DNA from: Hermatobates lingyangjiaoensis
Taxonomy: Eukaryota; Arthropoda; Insecta; Hemiptera; Hermatobatidae
NCBI GenBank assembly: GCA_026182355.1
Contig: JAPFBL010000958.1
Location: 36,791-100,790 of the forward strand
Direction of reading: 5' to 3'
Length of the DNA: 64,000 nucleotides
The notes below the pieces were generated by a model, which searched no databases, was not told the origin of the DNA, and saw nothing but the letters and a program-made list of their open reading frames with translations. Below are positions 42,401 to 54,310 of this stretch, piece after piece. A program made the translations under genes and the position numbers. How positions within the stretch are numbered: the first letter of the stretch is position 1; the number at the start of each line of letters is the position of its first letter.

Positions 42401-42699
42401 TAATACGAATTTTACAACAGTTAAACCCATGCTATTACTTTTAATGTTTTTTTGCTTTTTATAAAGAAATTTTAATATTTATTATTTTATATCACAAAAT
42501 ACATCAAACATGCTAGTTGAAAAGAATATATCAATTTTTTTTCTTAAACCAAGTACAATATCTTATGAGTTTCTTTTAGCATCGTTATATTTACAGAAAT
42601 CACCCATTTTACTAAATGATTTATATAGTTACCTCTAACCACCTTCTTCCTTTTTGCACTATTTTCAGGTTTTTTGTATTGTAGATCACGGCTGCGAAA

Positions 42700-43468
42700 T
42701 ACTCCTGCTGTAGAAAATTATTAGAGCAGTCGTTACGTAATATGAGCAAAATTTAGTAAATAGTAAACTAAGAACATATCCGAAGTCTAAAAATATTGTT
42801 GGGCCTGCGTTACTGGCGATCGTCAGCCTATCTGACTTTTAACTCATTCCGTTGAGCGTAGGTAAATCATGATTTCATACTTTCTTTGTACTATTGTTGT
42901 ATTTTATATTTTTTGTTTATTTCCTTTATTATACCAACAATTTTATTCATTTAATATTAATATTTATAATACAGAATTACATTTGTTGGGAATTCTCGGA
43001 AAAACCGACACTTGAAACAGTTTTGAAACACAGAATTTGTTTGAGGAGACAAAGCAGTTATAGTTTTAATATTTTATGAAATATCTACATTTAATATTGT
43101 CAAATTAATTACTTTTAATTAATTAATTAATTACCCAATATTAAATGTGATATAAATTACATTATAACTTCGTATTATAAAAGTTATTATTATAAAGTAT
43201 TAAATTATAATATTGATCATTCTATAAAACCATTATAAATATATGAGTTAATTACAAAAATAAATATCTCTTATCATCCAAGAATTACATCCGTTGTAAT
43301 TTCTAAACTGTATAGCAGCGTTGTGCATTGCAGTATATTTTAAAGGTTTCTGACTATCTATATTTCGTGCTTCCTTATTACTTTCATAGTAATGTTTGGA
43401 AGTTAAATTTATTTTTACATATACCTTGAATAACTCTTCAAGTTACTACACATTATACAAACACTGAC
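42700..43468. other. AT-rich DNA, no supported gene
   Basis: This is sequence downstream (in the sense of the minus-strand spectrin gene) of its last recognised exon. I looked for the next spectrin-repeat exon and did not find one. Confidence 0.45.
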
Positions 43469-43636
43469 CTTGATGTGAGTCAACTTAGACCCAAGCGCCT
43501 CCTGGTCACCAGTCGCCTCGGTGAGTCACTTAGTTAGGCGGTCCTTGGCTTGATGCAGCCAGGCACCCACTTCACTGCCAGCGTTCACGAATGCCTGGTG
43601 GCCCTCAACAGTCACACGCTGCCTCTCGTACAGCTC
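43469..43636 (-). CDS. Nesprin-like spectrin-repeat exon with in-frame TGA
   Basis: The acceptor TTTGTCGTGTTAG precedes 43636 and the donor AAG|GTCAGTG follows 43469, both on the minus strand; 168 bases, phase 0 to 0. The frame reads ELYERQRVTVEGHQAFVNAG, then SEVGAWLHQAKDRLTK, TGA (43528-43526), then LTEATGDQEALGSKLTHIK. The pattern W-L-x-x-A-K-D-R-L followed by TGD-x-x-A-L-x-x-K-L is a spectrin-repeat helix A / loop / helix B and continues sensibly after the TGA, so the stop looks like a point change (for example from TGC/TGT) or a sequencing error. If real, it would truncate the protein unless the exon is skipped. Confidence 0.7.
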
Positions 43637-44024
43637 CTAACACGACAAACCATAGTTCAAAACACAACTTTAATCAAGTACTCCAGAGATACTATAATGA
43701 AAATTAAAAGGGTTTATAGATTGTAATCACTGTCAAAAAAATCGATCGAATACATTAAACTTTAAATATTTTATTAGAAAGGAATGCAGTATTGATAAAT
43801 CAACTTCTCAATCTTCTGATATGGAAACTTTAGAAAAAGAAAGTACAAGAAGGCCGATGAGTTGAAATAAGGAAATTAATAATTCAACAATATTATGGTG
43901 GAGCTGAAAAGTGGAATAAGTTCAGAATTTCTCTGTTGCTGCTATCGTAAAAAATAATACGATATGAAATGAGTGATTACAAAAATTACGTCTCCACACA
44001 CAAAAAAAGTATAATATGAAAACT

Positions 44025-44062
44025 AACAACGCGTTTCAAACATTAGTGTTCTTCTTCAGGTT
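44025..44062 (-). ncRNA. Hammerhead-like motif (GAAACGCGTT family)
   Basis: Minus strand: AAC, CTGAAGA, a hairpin of AACA and TGTT, GAA, self-complementary ACGCGT, T, GTT. AAC/GTT form a 3-bp stem I. Related copies at about 21725-21765 (minus) and 63485-63524 (plus). Confidence 0.5.
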
Positions 44063-44071
44063 TACATCTAA

Positions 44072-47023
44072 CATTTTTACTTTACTATAAGTAAAGTATA
44101 GTGGTCGTGAAAAAATTCGATCTCGAGATTTTGACGGAATTACATGTTTTGAGGTCCCAGAAGTCGTTTTATGAAGTTTTTGCGATGATGTCTGTGTGTG
44201 TGTGGGTGGGTGGGTGAGTGTGTTAGCATTCCTTGTTACCACGCTACGGTCCAGAATCATTGATGGATCAAGTTGATCTTTTACACAAGAATGGTCCCCA
44301 TTAAGACGAAGATCCCTATTGTTTGGGAAGAATTATGCATGATGGGAAAGTCACTTTTTTGCCAAAAACCGTTTTTTTTAAAACATTTATTTCTCCTAAA
44401 CTGATAACCCTAGAGTTTTGAAATTTTTACATTATCTTTGAAGTTACAAATGGAACAAACGAAAAATATATTCAGAATTTTAAAACAACAGGAAATATTT
44501 TTTTTTTAATAAAATCAAAAATTTTGACTTATTATTCAATCTCAAACCTTGTGGGAGCAATACAAGCCATACTGTTTGACGGATCAAAATGAAAATATGC
44601 CTAAAAATAGAACATTATGTGGAGAATGAGTTAGGATATTTTTTTTGAAAATTACGTTCGCTAATGGGGCGTTACAGTACGATTTCTGTTTTCAGAAAAT
44701 GTTTTTTTGACGCTAAACGGCTCATTAAAAAATAATGAAAATTTGACCAAAAATGGAACAAAAAATTAGCAATTCATAAAAAAAATTCATGAAGTTTCAA
44801 TTACGGAAAAGAGCAATAAGGATATAAAAACTGTTTGTTTATCCTAGACTATGAGAACACCTGCTATACTTGTCGAATTTTTTATATTTTTTTACATTGT
44901 TTACATTGACTTAGAAATTTTTTGAGCGAATCCACTGAGATAAAATTGATATTTATAAAGGAACAATTTAAATTGTTTATTGACTTATATGAGATGTATG
45001 AGGAATAATATTGTGCAGGATAATGGTAACATTCACTCAGTAAAAATTCGTATATATGTTATTTGACAAAAGGGGAAGGAAAATGATCTTATTAAATACT
45101 AAGAAGCCATAAAATTCCCAGTATAATAATTCTGTTAAAAACCAAAAATGTAAAAGATAATTTAAAATTGATATCTTTTTTTTTTTTTTTTAAAAGCAGA
45201 TTTTTTTTTTTTGTATTGGAGACGTAATTTTTGAAAATCCCCTCATATAATCACACTATATCAGATTGCACAAGTAATGAATTAATACGATGAATTAATG
45301 AAATTATTATTTTATAATTTCGTAGATTGATAAATTAGGCTATTTAAAAACTAGTGTCTTGCATTTGTTTAAATACAAGTGTTTTTCATAACTTCTCAAA
45401 AAAAAATCTGGAGTGGCCTACACTCAACTTTACTATAAGTAACTTCATATCAAATTTCTTGAGTATATAACGCATAACGTCTCATTTAAGCATAATGTAA
45501 ACATCTAAATGGGATATGATTATTAGTCTTTCATTCCTGAGGTAGTACAGATAGTGATTGAAGGACATATCAATATATAACCTTATTTTTGTACACCACA
45601 CAGCTGATGCAAATAATTTCATTAGTATAACTACAGCAGTAATAACATTTTTGAAAAACCAAAGTGAACATTTCTTGATACGAAATATACTCCTACAAGA
45701 GAACATGGCTTTTGTTCAAATAGCTAATGGATTTCTTACATCGATTTTCTTGGCATTGAATATTAAAGTAAAATTTTCAAATTTAAAACAGGAAAATACC
45801 CTTTTTTTCTCTGAAAAACATCATAAACAGCTAAGAAAATGTTGTTTTAAGGTGATTTATAATTAAAGATGTACGATAATTACATTTACTAATCTCTAAA
45901 CGAAAGATTTCAATTTTGAATTATCTTTTACATTTTTGTTTTTTTACAGAATTATTATACTGGGAATTTTATGGCTTCTTAGTATTTAATAAGATCATTT
46001 TCCTTCCCCTTTGTCAAATAACATAGGTGTATATACAATTATTTCTGAATGAGTGTTATTATTTTCCTGCACAATATTATTCCTCTTACATCTCATATAA
46101 GTCAATACACTATTCAAATTGTTCCTTTATAAATATCAATTTTATCTCAGTGGATTCGCTCAAAAAATTTCTAAGTCAATGTAAACAATGTAAAAAAATA
46201 TAAAAAATTCGACAAGTATAGCAGGTGATCTCTTAGTCTAAGATAAACAAAGAGTTTTTATATCGTTATTGCTCTTTCCCGTAATTGAAACTTCATGAAT
46301 TTTTTTTATGAATTGCTAATTTTTTGTTCCATGTTTGGTCAAATTTTCATTATTTTTTAATGTGCCGTTTAGCGTCAAAAAAACATTTTCTGAAAACAGA
46401 AATCGTGCTGTAACGTCCCTTTAGCGAATGTAATTTTGAAAAAAAATATCTCATCTCATTCTCCTCATAATGTTCTATTTTTAGGCATAGTTTCATTTTG
46501 ATCCGTCAAACAGTATGGCTTGTATCGCTGTCACAAGGTTTGAGAATGAATTATAAGTCAAAATTTTTACATTTTATTGAAAAAAAATATTTCCCGTTGT
46601 TTTAAAATTCTGAATATATTTTTCGTTTGTTGCATTTGTAACCTTAATAATAATGTCCAAATTTCAAAATTCTAGGATTATCAGTTTAGAAGAAATAAAT
46701 GTTTTAAAAAAAACGGTTTTTGGCAAAAAAGTGACTTTCCCATCATGCATAATTCTTCCCAAACAATAAGGATCTTCTTCCCTATGGGGCCGATTTTTGT
46801 GTAAAATATCAACTTGATCCATCAAAGATTCTGGACCGTAGCGTGGTAACAAGGAATGCTTACACACGCACCCACCCACCCACCCACCCACACACACACA
46901 CAGACATCATCGTAAAAACGTCATAAAACGACTTCTGGGACCTCAAAACATGTAATTCCGTCAAAATCTCGAGATCGAATTTTTTCACGATCACTATACT
47001 TTACTTATAGTAAAGTAAAAATG
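44072..47023. mobile_element. 3-kb foldback element with about 1.1-kb arms
   Basis: Both ends read CATTTTTACTTTACTATAAG towards the centre, then TAAAGTATAGTG(A/G)TCGTG and CGATCTCGAGATTTTGACGG. The arms (44072-45170 and about 45905-47023) are diverged reverse complements containing (GTGTGGGTGGG)-type sequence and CTACGGTCCAGAATC. The loop 45405-45870 carries the dispersed repeat also at 6225-6440. A third, single-armed copy ends at about 59770. No transposase recognised, so the class is unknown. It lies in an intron of the spectrin gene. Confidence 0.7.
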
Positions 47024-47024
47024 A

Positions 47025-48005
47025 CAGGCATGATTCCTACTTGAAATAATACAAATGTTGAAAGCTTTAAACTCAATCGCATGAGCAACCTTAGGAATAC
47101 AACAAGTAAAATGCGCTAGAATGATGAAGAAAATCACTCTTCTCAGTATAACTAAATAAGTGATCATCATTCTACCTTCAATTTATAATCCAAAATTAAT
47201 TCTACCCTACAGTTGTTTGAAATCACAGCGTCAGCCCTTATTCAAATAGCTAAATAAAAGGACAATTTAACTCGATTATTTGACACTTTGTATCAAAATT
47301 AAACGGTGTTCTCGAGTAAATATTGTTTTTTAATGGAATAACCTATAAATAATTTCTACGGTTGTGGTTTTAAAATGTTAATATAAAGCAAGTCCAGAGC
47401 TCTCTGTTATCTATTACAGTTGTATTTGGCCCATATATGAAATCCATATTAAGGTGCAAATAATAGATCATCACCTATGCCACCAAAACAGCACTAAAAT
47501 ATCCTAAGGAGATCTAGGATATTTAAGGGATCTAGGATAAAATAATATAGAATTCCCTGACATAGTGAATCATTAATTATTCTTTAATAAGTGACAATGA
47601 TTCACTATTTATCCATAAAAGAGTGACTCTCTAACTGTAAAGTTAATTCAGCCATCTGTAGAACAGTCTTTAGTCTTAACATTAGGGTTTTTAACCTTAT
47701 TTTGGGACAAAGTAACAATGATATTACAAAAAAAAGTTACGGTAACCTTTCTATGGTTGGTTAGTATACGCAGGCTTGTGTATCTGATCTGCAGTGAAAA
47801 ATACAATTTTCTCACATTTCTCATTAATTGCTGGTGTAAATTCTTATATATCTCTAAAAAAGAAATAAATGTACACATTTAAAACAATTTTCGGAAAAGA
47901 AACCAGTATGATGTACTAATTTAATTTTATTCTGTTAAAACTAATTAACTGTTTTTTTATATATGGTTAATTAGATTTATCATTTTTAACGAATGGTTGT
48001 AGTAC
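47025..48005. other. AT-rich intron of the spectrin gene
   Basis: No repeat or frame that I can support. Confidence 0.45.
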
Positions 48006-48203
48006 CTTCGCAGTCTTGGAGAGCTCTTCGTACTTGGAAGTGATTTTAGGAGCTGCCTGTTGCAGATCTCCAGCTTTCAGTGTAACACTTTGGATCATTG
48101 TCTCAAATGACACTATATCTTGGACAATGCTGTTTGTTTGTCTCAGATTGGCCATCCTGTTTTCATTCAGTGAACTCAACTGGCCCCGTTTTGCCTTCGT
48201 CAT
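48006..48203 (-). CDS. Nesprin-like spectrin-repeat exon (66 codons)
   Basis: Minus strand, acceptor TTTTTGGTTGAAG before 48203 and donor GCGAAG|GTACT after 48006, phase 0 to 0. The frame reads MTKAKRGQLSSLNENRMANL, RQTNSIVQDIVSFETMIQSV and TLKAGDLQQAAPKITSKYEE, ending LSKTAK. The heptad-like pattern and the I-V-S-F-E-x-M-I / K-Y-E-x-L-x-K motifs fit helix B-C and linker of a spectrin repeat, as in nesprin (Msp-300/SYNE1). Nesprins link actin to the nuclear envelope through KASH-SUN; neither the calponin-homology domains nor KASH lie in this window. Confidence 0.8.
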
Positions 48204-48209
48204 CTTCAA

Positions 48210-49977
48210 CCAAAAACAAACTTATAAAACACAACGTACAACAATCACTTCATTATTATATACAACAAGAATGGAACAATATATATGAAAAACTATTTTT
48301 TATATATGACATTTTGCTAGTAAATAAAAGATTACTGTTTGAAAACTATTTTCAAATATTTTTTTATAACTAACACATATTTGTAAGGAGCTCAGAGATA
48401 GAATAGCTAACGATCCAAAACTGTATTTTGATGTCGAAATTATTTTGTGAATTAGTCTGGTATTTTTCCTTCATTTGTCACAATCACAGAATTTGTAGTT
48501 TAATTGAAATTCAAATTCCAGAGAACTGAATAATTTAATATATCTAAATAATTTAACTGTTAATTTGATTCATATTTTGAATCTCAGGATCAACTTTTTT
48601 TAATTAAGACTAGACAGACCAAAAATTCAATTTAGTTTTTATTCATTACTGTTTTTCATTGGCTACAATACAAAAACAGATAAAGATAAATTACTTACTA
48701 AAACCTGACAATGCTATCTATCAAGAATTTCATATAAAACTACTTAGAACAGTGCTTAGAACATACTATTTCATAATACGATTTTAGCTTGTTATTAATA
48801 ATTTGTTTGTATAATATTTGAATTAAGTACCTAAAACACATACATTAATGTTTACTTATATACACTAAACAAATGGTATACTTCGCAAAGTGTTAATTTT
48901 CCTACATGGCGATTAGCTAACTAAGCAGTTTGATAATCAATCAAAATGATGATTGAAATATACAGAATAATAAGAGTAAAAAATGAGACATCAGTTCCTT
49001 AAAAAGCTAATAAAATTAATTTTAGGTCAGTATTTTAATATTTTCAAAATACTTCAAAATTTTACGCAAAACATTAAATTGTTTTTAAAAACACCAGACA
49101 AACAAGTTCGAATGTCTGTTTGTATCTCCTTTCGCTCTATGAAATGACCATATGACATCAAATTTTAATTTTCTTGAGATTTTGCTGGTTCAGTTGTAGT
49201 GTAAAAAGAATCCTAGTAATTTGGTTAAAAAAAATGCATTATATAAGAAGCAGTTTGATATGATCACTTTAAGGAGCCTTACTCAACGTGTGTACGTTAC
49301 TAATAAATTAAACTAGTATTGTTAAACAGGTTTTCAAAAGTTCTATGTCGATTATGAAATTCGTGAAAAGTCTCTTCATGAACGAAAATTCTTTTTTGAT
49401 TGTGTCAACTAAATCTCTAAAAGTTATATGGAAGCAAAAACATAAAAAACATATGACAAAATGTATATTTTAATATATTTTTAACCTGCAATAATTTATA
49501 AAATCATAAACCATATGATTTTTAGAGATAATCTGAAACCATAGTCGATTTCAAATTTCATTCTCTACAAATTAAATTCCAACATTTTTTCTCTGTTGCG
49601 TCATCAAAGGTCTTAAGAAATATCAAATTATGTAAATCAATGTCCGGTTAATTAAAGACAGCTTTTCTTTATAACTTTTTCTGACTGAACTCACCAAGGT
49701 AAACATAAAAAAAATCACATTCAACCATTATCCAAATTAGTCGAATATTCTTTTTCTTTCACCTTTAATTTCATTATGGTAATACACATTTGATACAATT
49801 CACATTTGATTAAGGATATCATTGAGGGATATCATTGCAACTTATCAAAACTACATTTTTACAATGTGAGTACAACATGACCCTCAATAGATGTAATTTA
49901 TAAGAGGTTTACGTAAAAAGAAAAGTGTTATAAGTACACCTACAACAATAGGTTTCAAAAAATTCTAGTTTGAATAC
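48210..49977. other. AT-rich intron of the spectrin gene, nothing recognised
   Basis: About 1.8 kb without repeat structure or coding blocks that I can support. Confidence 0.5.
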
Positions 49978-50139
49978 CTTCTGTTCACAGACTTGTTGTA
50001 GTTTGGCTTCTCGGTCCGTGATCCATTGCTGCAACTGACTGTAGCTGGACGAGAGGTCGGCCCACTGCAGCAGAGCTGTCTCCAGGTTTACTTTAGCCGT
50101 CGATATCTTCTTCACCAACCTTTCCCATTCACTTTGCAT
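49978..50139 (-). CDS. Nesprin-like spectrin-repeat exon (54 codons)
   Basis: Minus strand, acceptor ATATTACTAAAG before 50139, donor CAGAAG|GTATTC after 49978, phase 0 to 0. The frame reads MQSEWERLVKKISTAKVNLE, TALLQWADLSSSYSQLQQWI and TDREAKLQQVCEQK. The W-x-R-L...L-E-T-A-L-x-Q-W...L-x-x-W-I-x-x-x-E-x-x-L arrangement is a spectrin-repeat helix C running into helix A of the next repeat. The acceptor has a weak polypyrimidine tract; an upstream acceptor is possible, but joining here gives the smoothest protein with the previous exon (..NKSLKE + MQSEWERL..). Confidence 0.8.
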
Positions 50140-50821
50140 CTTTAGTAATATTTCAGTCAATACTTTTAATCTCTCGAGCTTCATGTAACTATATATGTAT
50201 AATAATATAATAACAAATATCCTTTTTTATAATTAGATGATATCTTTCAACTGACATTTACAAATGAACTCTCTTTGATATAATGGTTTATTAAAATAAT
50301 AACGAATTTTTTTTTTATATTTTGTTAAATATCATTACCTATCTATTGAGAACTCTTCTTTCATAAACTTTCATAAAATTGCAAACTTTAGAACTCCCAA
50401 TGTATAAACAAACTGGTAATGTGGCTCATAAATAAGTCCTTAGTACTCAATGAGCCATTCAGTGCCTAGAGAAGTACTGCAAATACAAAAGATATATGTG
50501 GGTGTTTGTAATTTCACCAAATACACTAATTGTACTACAATCAATTTAGCCTTCTTCATTTCTGCTTGCAGTACTTGCTTGTACACTCAAGCCGTCGATG
50601 CTACTCGAAAGGTGGTGATTACAATTGGCATTAATCATAGCTAGGGCTTCCGTAGATGAAGCCTTATAGAAGGGAATCCTAAATTTTGCCCTATTCATAT
50701 CTTACTTCAATAATGAATCCAGAAAATGTTGTAAAAAACCATTCGAGAATGTTATGATTGGTAATTGTCACATTTAGATCGTGCAATGCATGGCCTGAGT
50801 CGCTCAACTAAGACAGCGTAC

Positions 50822-50944
50822 CTCCTTGAGGCTCTTGTTGATTCCCTCCCTGCCGTCACTCCTAGTGGCCCTCAAGGACCTCTCTCCATGGTTGACGGTA
50901 GCGAGCACGTATCCCTGGCCTTCTTCCCTCTTGGCAATCAGTTC
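50822..50944 (-). CDS. Nesprin-like spectrin-repeat exon (41 codons)
   Basis: Minus strand, acceptor GCTTTTCTTTTAG before 50944, donor AAGGAG|GTACGC after 50822, phase 0 to 0. The frame reads ELIAKREEGQGYVLATVNHG, then ERSLRATRSDGREGINKSLK and E. G-E-x-x-L followed by T-x-x-x-G-R-E-x-I is the helix B / helix C boundary of spectrin repeats. The open frame on the opposite strand at 50765-50968 is a shadow of this exon. Confidence 0.8.
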
Positions 50945-51856
50945 CTAAAAGAAAAGCTTCCATGTTAATCAAATCAAGTAGTTCTTTTTCACAACAATAA
51001 TCATTAACACTACCGCCCAAATAACAAGAATGTCTTCTAAATTAAATAACAAGCTGTAAATACAATATCTTGAAAAACAATATACTCGCATAAATAATTT
51101 TATATTGAATATAAATTAACAATATAAGGGTAATAGTAACTATAAGTTGAGTATCGTAGAGGCCATTGAAACTTCTGAGCTATACTCCTTTTTCAAGGAA
51201 TTAAAACTCTTGATTCGTTTTCTGAGTTCATTGATCACTACTTTCAATTCCACTTTGTAATTATTATTGACCTAGTCAATAATGAAAAGTTCATCAAGAG
51301 ACACATTAGTCAAGTTTTTACACTAATTTACACGCCTTCGTCAAACCTCGTATTGTTTGATAATTGTTTAATGCTAAGTTTAATAACAGAATTATCCTTA
51401 AGCTCACATTCAATTAAAAATCATTGGATTAATACAGACTAATTATTTACTGCTAGATGTCGATGCACCGTTGAAGACTTATCGTTATGTTTGAGGTCAT
51501 TCATTGATGACTCTGCTATACTGATTGTAAAATAATGAAAGAGAAGAAATAACATTAAAGTTGACAAAAACTAAATATTCAAACTGTATAATATAACGAT
51601 ATAAAAGAAAATACAACCCATTGTCGGGAGACAAGCTGAACAGTATTTTGATATACAATTATTTCCTTACAATAAGTGTGAATTTGCCTTTGTAAAGTTA
51701 TCAATATTCTCTCTTTATTATTATTAACTTAAAAAGTTATACAACCACATTCCTATAAGCAGCTTAATCGTAATTATTCATTTCCTTATTCAGAATTACG
51801 AAGAACATCAACTAGTTGTTAATAGGTAGAATTCACTTAATTCCATAAAATTGTAC
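50945..51856. other. AT-rich intron of the spectrin gene
   Basis: No additional exon or repeat family that I can support. Confidence 0.5.
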
Positions 51857-52048
51857 CATAATTTTGCTGAGATGAGCTTGCAAGACATCTCTGCTCGCCG
51901 AACTAGAAGACGAACTAGAATCTCTCACTACCTCCCATCTGCGTTCAATCCAAGCTCTGGATTTCTCTAGATTCTCTTCATATAAGCGATGGGTTTCCTG
52001 GTTAGATTCCACTTTGTGCATGACATCCTTGCCCAAATTTACTTGAAC
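51857..52048 (-). CDS. Nesprin-like spectrin-repeat exon (64 codons), most 5' visible
   Basis: Minus strand, acceptor TTAATGTCAATTTCAG before 52048, donor AAAATTATG|GTACAA after 51857, phase 0 to 0. The frame reads VQVNLGKDVMHKVESNQETH, RLYEENLEKSRAWIERRWEV and VRDSSSSSSSASRDVLQAHL, ending SKIM. The helix A pattern with W-I-E-R-R-W and a Ser-rich loop fits a spectrin repeat. All five exons on this strand are phase 0 at both ends, so single exons could be skipped in frame. Earlier exons must lie to the right, beyond 52.1 kb or outside the window. Confidence 0.78.
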
Positions 52049-53465
52049 CTGAAATTGACATTAAAAATAATATTCTCGGAAAGCAGTAACCCTTTTTTTA
52101 ACTGACCATACAGTCTTTCATAATCAATAATTGTTCTGAATGTGAAAAATGTGTATTATTTGTTAATAGAACTCATTTTAGTTCTGGGCGAGCCATATTA
52201 CCGTAAATACAAGGCAAACTATCATATATGCTTTACTTCTTTGTGACAAAATATTTCTTGCCATAAACTATAAATACATAATTCGAATTTAAAGTTTAAC
52301 AAAATTTAAATAGAATAATTTAAAGTATAAAATCATTAATGACCCATATGTAATTTTTCAACATTTTAAAAACGCCCCTTTTTTTCTAATATAATTCAGA
52401 ATAATTAACTATTTTATTTTCTTAATTAGAAACAAACGTATAAAAGCTACCGGCAGAGGTAAGACGATTAAACAATGAATTTACAGTAGAATAGCTAATT
52501 AAAATTACAATTATTATATTTTAAACAATATATGTTGATATATTCAAAAAATATGAGTATAAAAATTTCAGGCACAAGTTAAGTTTTATCCACTTATAAA
52601 CGAAAATCAATTACTTTGAATCACACTTGAACAAAAATATGTTACTGACACAATATAAATAGTCAGGTGCATGAATTACAATTTTTATTAAAAGAATATA
52701 ACAGGTAGTTTTGAATTAGATTTAATCTTGGCATTGTAAAAGCTATTATCAATGTTTACTATACTAATTTTAGTTGGTAAGTAATATTGGTCCCTCAACG
52801 TTAGATAGTTTGACTATCTACGAAACAACTAATCACAAGTTAGAGTGCTTGGTTACTTTCTTATTTTGTTTTCCATTTTCAGGCCTCAGCCCAGCATAAT
52901 ATTAATGAATCAATTAAATTCCAAGACACACAGTAGGCATGTTAAATAAACGGAACAGAAACAAAGTCGGCAGTCATTCTATATTATAGGGGTATATTAA
53001 ACAAAACTTTATTAATTTTAATTCTACAGATTTATTTTCATTTTATTCATTAGAGCATTCTTTTCAACCAATTTTTACCTGCAGACACTAGAAATGGTCC
53101 ACTAACATTCGACACATGTCTTAAACCCATTCCCTACAATAACACACAACAAATCTGGCGTTTTTTCCACTCTAATTTTACAACTTTTCCAGGAAACTCT
53201 GCTTTTAAATCAGCTCTAGATACTTTTTGAGCTTCTGTGTAATTCCATGGATTACTTGGCATAAGGAAGCTTTTTATTAATAGTTACCTACATGAGTAAA
53301 TTTGCAATGATGCTTTTCATACAAAGTAAATTCAAAAACTGATTAGATTACAAACCATATTTAAGAATAAGCTGAATTTTTTCTGGAAAGTTAAAATAAG
53401 TATCAGTTGAAGAAATACAGTTCAAAATATCCAGGAATATTTCTTTAAATTGGCTCTTCAAAACT
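52049..53465. other. AT-rich DNA, no further spectrin exon found
   Basis: I searched the minus strand for another spectrin-repeat exon and found none convincing. Sequence to 53465 is AT-rich and unstructured. Confidence 0.45.
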
Positions 53466-53469
53466 GTTA

Positions 53470-53720
53470 TTACTGCTGTAGTTATACTAATGAGATTATT
53501 TTCATCAGCTGTGGGGTGTACAAAAAGAAGCTTATATATTGATAAGTCGATCAATCACAATCTGTACTACCTCAGAAATGAAAGACTAATAAGCATCTCA
53601 CATTTAAATGTTTACATTATGCTTAAATGAGAGATTATATATTATATACCCAAGAACATTGATATTAAGTTTACTTATAGTAAAGATGAGTGCAGGTCAA
53701 TCCAGATTTTTTTTTACTAT
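53470..53720 (+). repeat. Dispersed repeat copy (as at 6225-6440)
   Basis: Contains TTTTCATCAGCTGTGGGGTG, GAAATGAAAGACTAATAA, GCTTAAATGAG and GTCAATCCAGATTTTTT in the order seen at 6225-6440. Confidence 0.65.
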
Positions 53721-53899
53721 ACTAGTTAATTTAATTTGAGTAACTGCCGATGAAAATGGTAAACCCACAAACATACATCACTCACGATTCTTACAAACCA
53801 ACAATTTTATTTTCAATCATTGGCTGATATTGGTATCCATTGATGCTAAGCTAACTCCATGATAATGACCAGTAATATATTTGATCTATATGTATATAC

Positions 53900-54310
53900 T
53901 CGTATGAATGATCAAACATAGTCTCTTTTTTTCTACATTTCATATTGTGGTTTGATCATTGATTATTTCACGCGTTTATGTGAAATCTTGTTATCGATTA
54001 TATATGTGTATATATGTACGATTAAATTATGTATAGAATATTCGAACGTCTGATAGGAGAGTACTCGGACTCTGTAAGACACCCAGGCTTAAGTCAAATC
54101 TCAAATGCCAATGTTTCTGTTACTATTTGAATCTTATTTCTTGCACAGATGTGTAAACATGTTGGGGTATATATCACAGATATTAAGGTATAACACCAAA
54201 ACATATGTGCGATAATACTACACAATATGGAACTTAGTAAAGAATACCAAGACGTACAAAAGACTTTGAAAGTGATGTAAAAGAAACAGAGGACAAACAT
54301 TACTAGGGAC
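53900..54310. repeat. PLE-type repeat fragments
   Basis: CATATTGTGGTTTGATCATT with TTATGTGAAATC (53938-53985) is the distal part of the GACT/AGTC family, without its ribozyme-like core. At about 54090-54130, GCCAATGTTTCTGTTACTAT is a decayed CCAACGTTTC-type core. Confidence 0.5.

Noticed and set aside
50765..50968. 67-codon + frame
   Set aside because: Shadow of the minus-strand spectrin exon with good splice sites.
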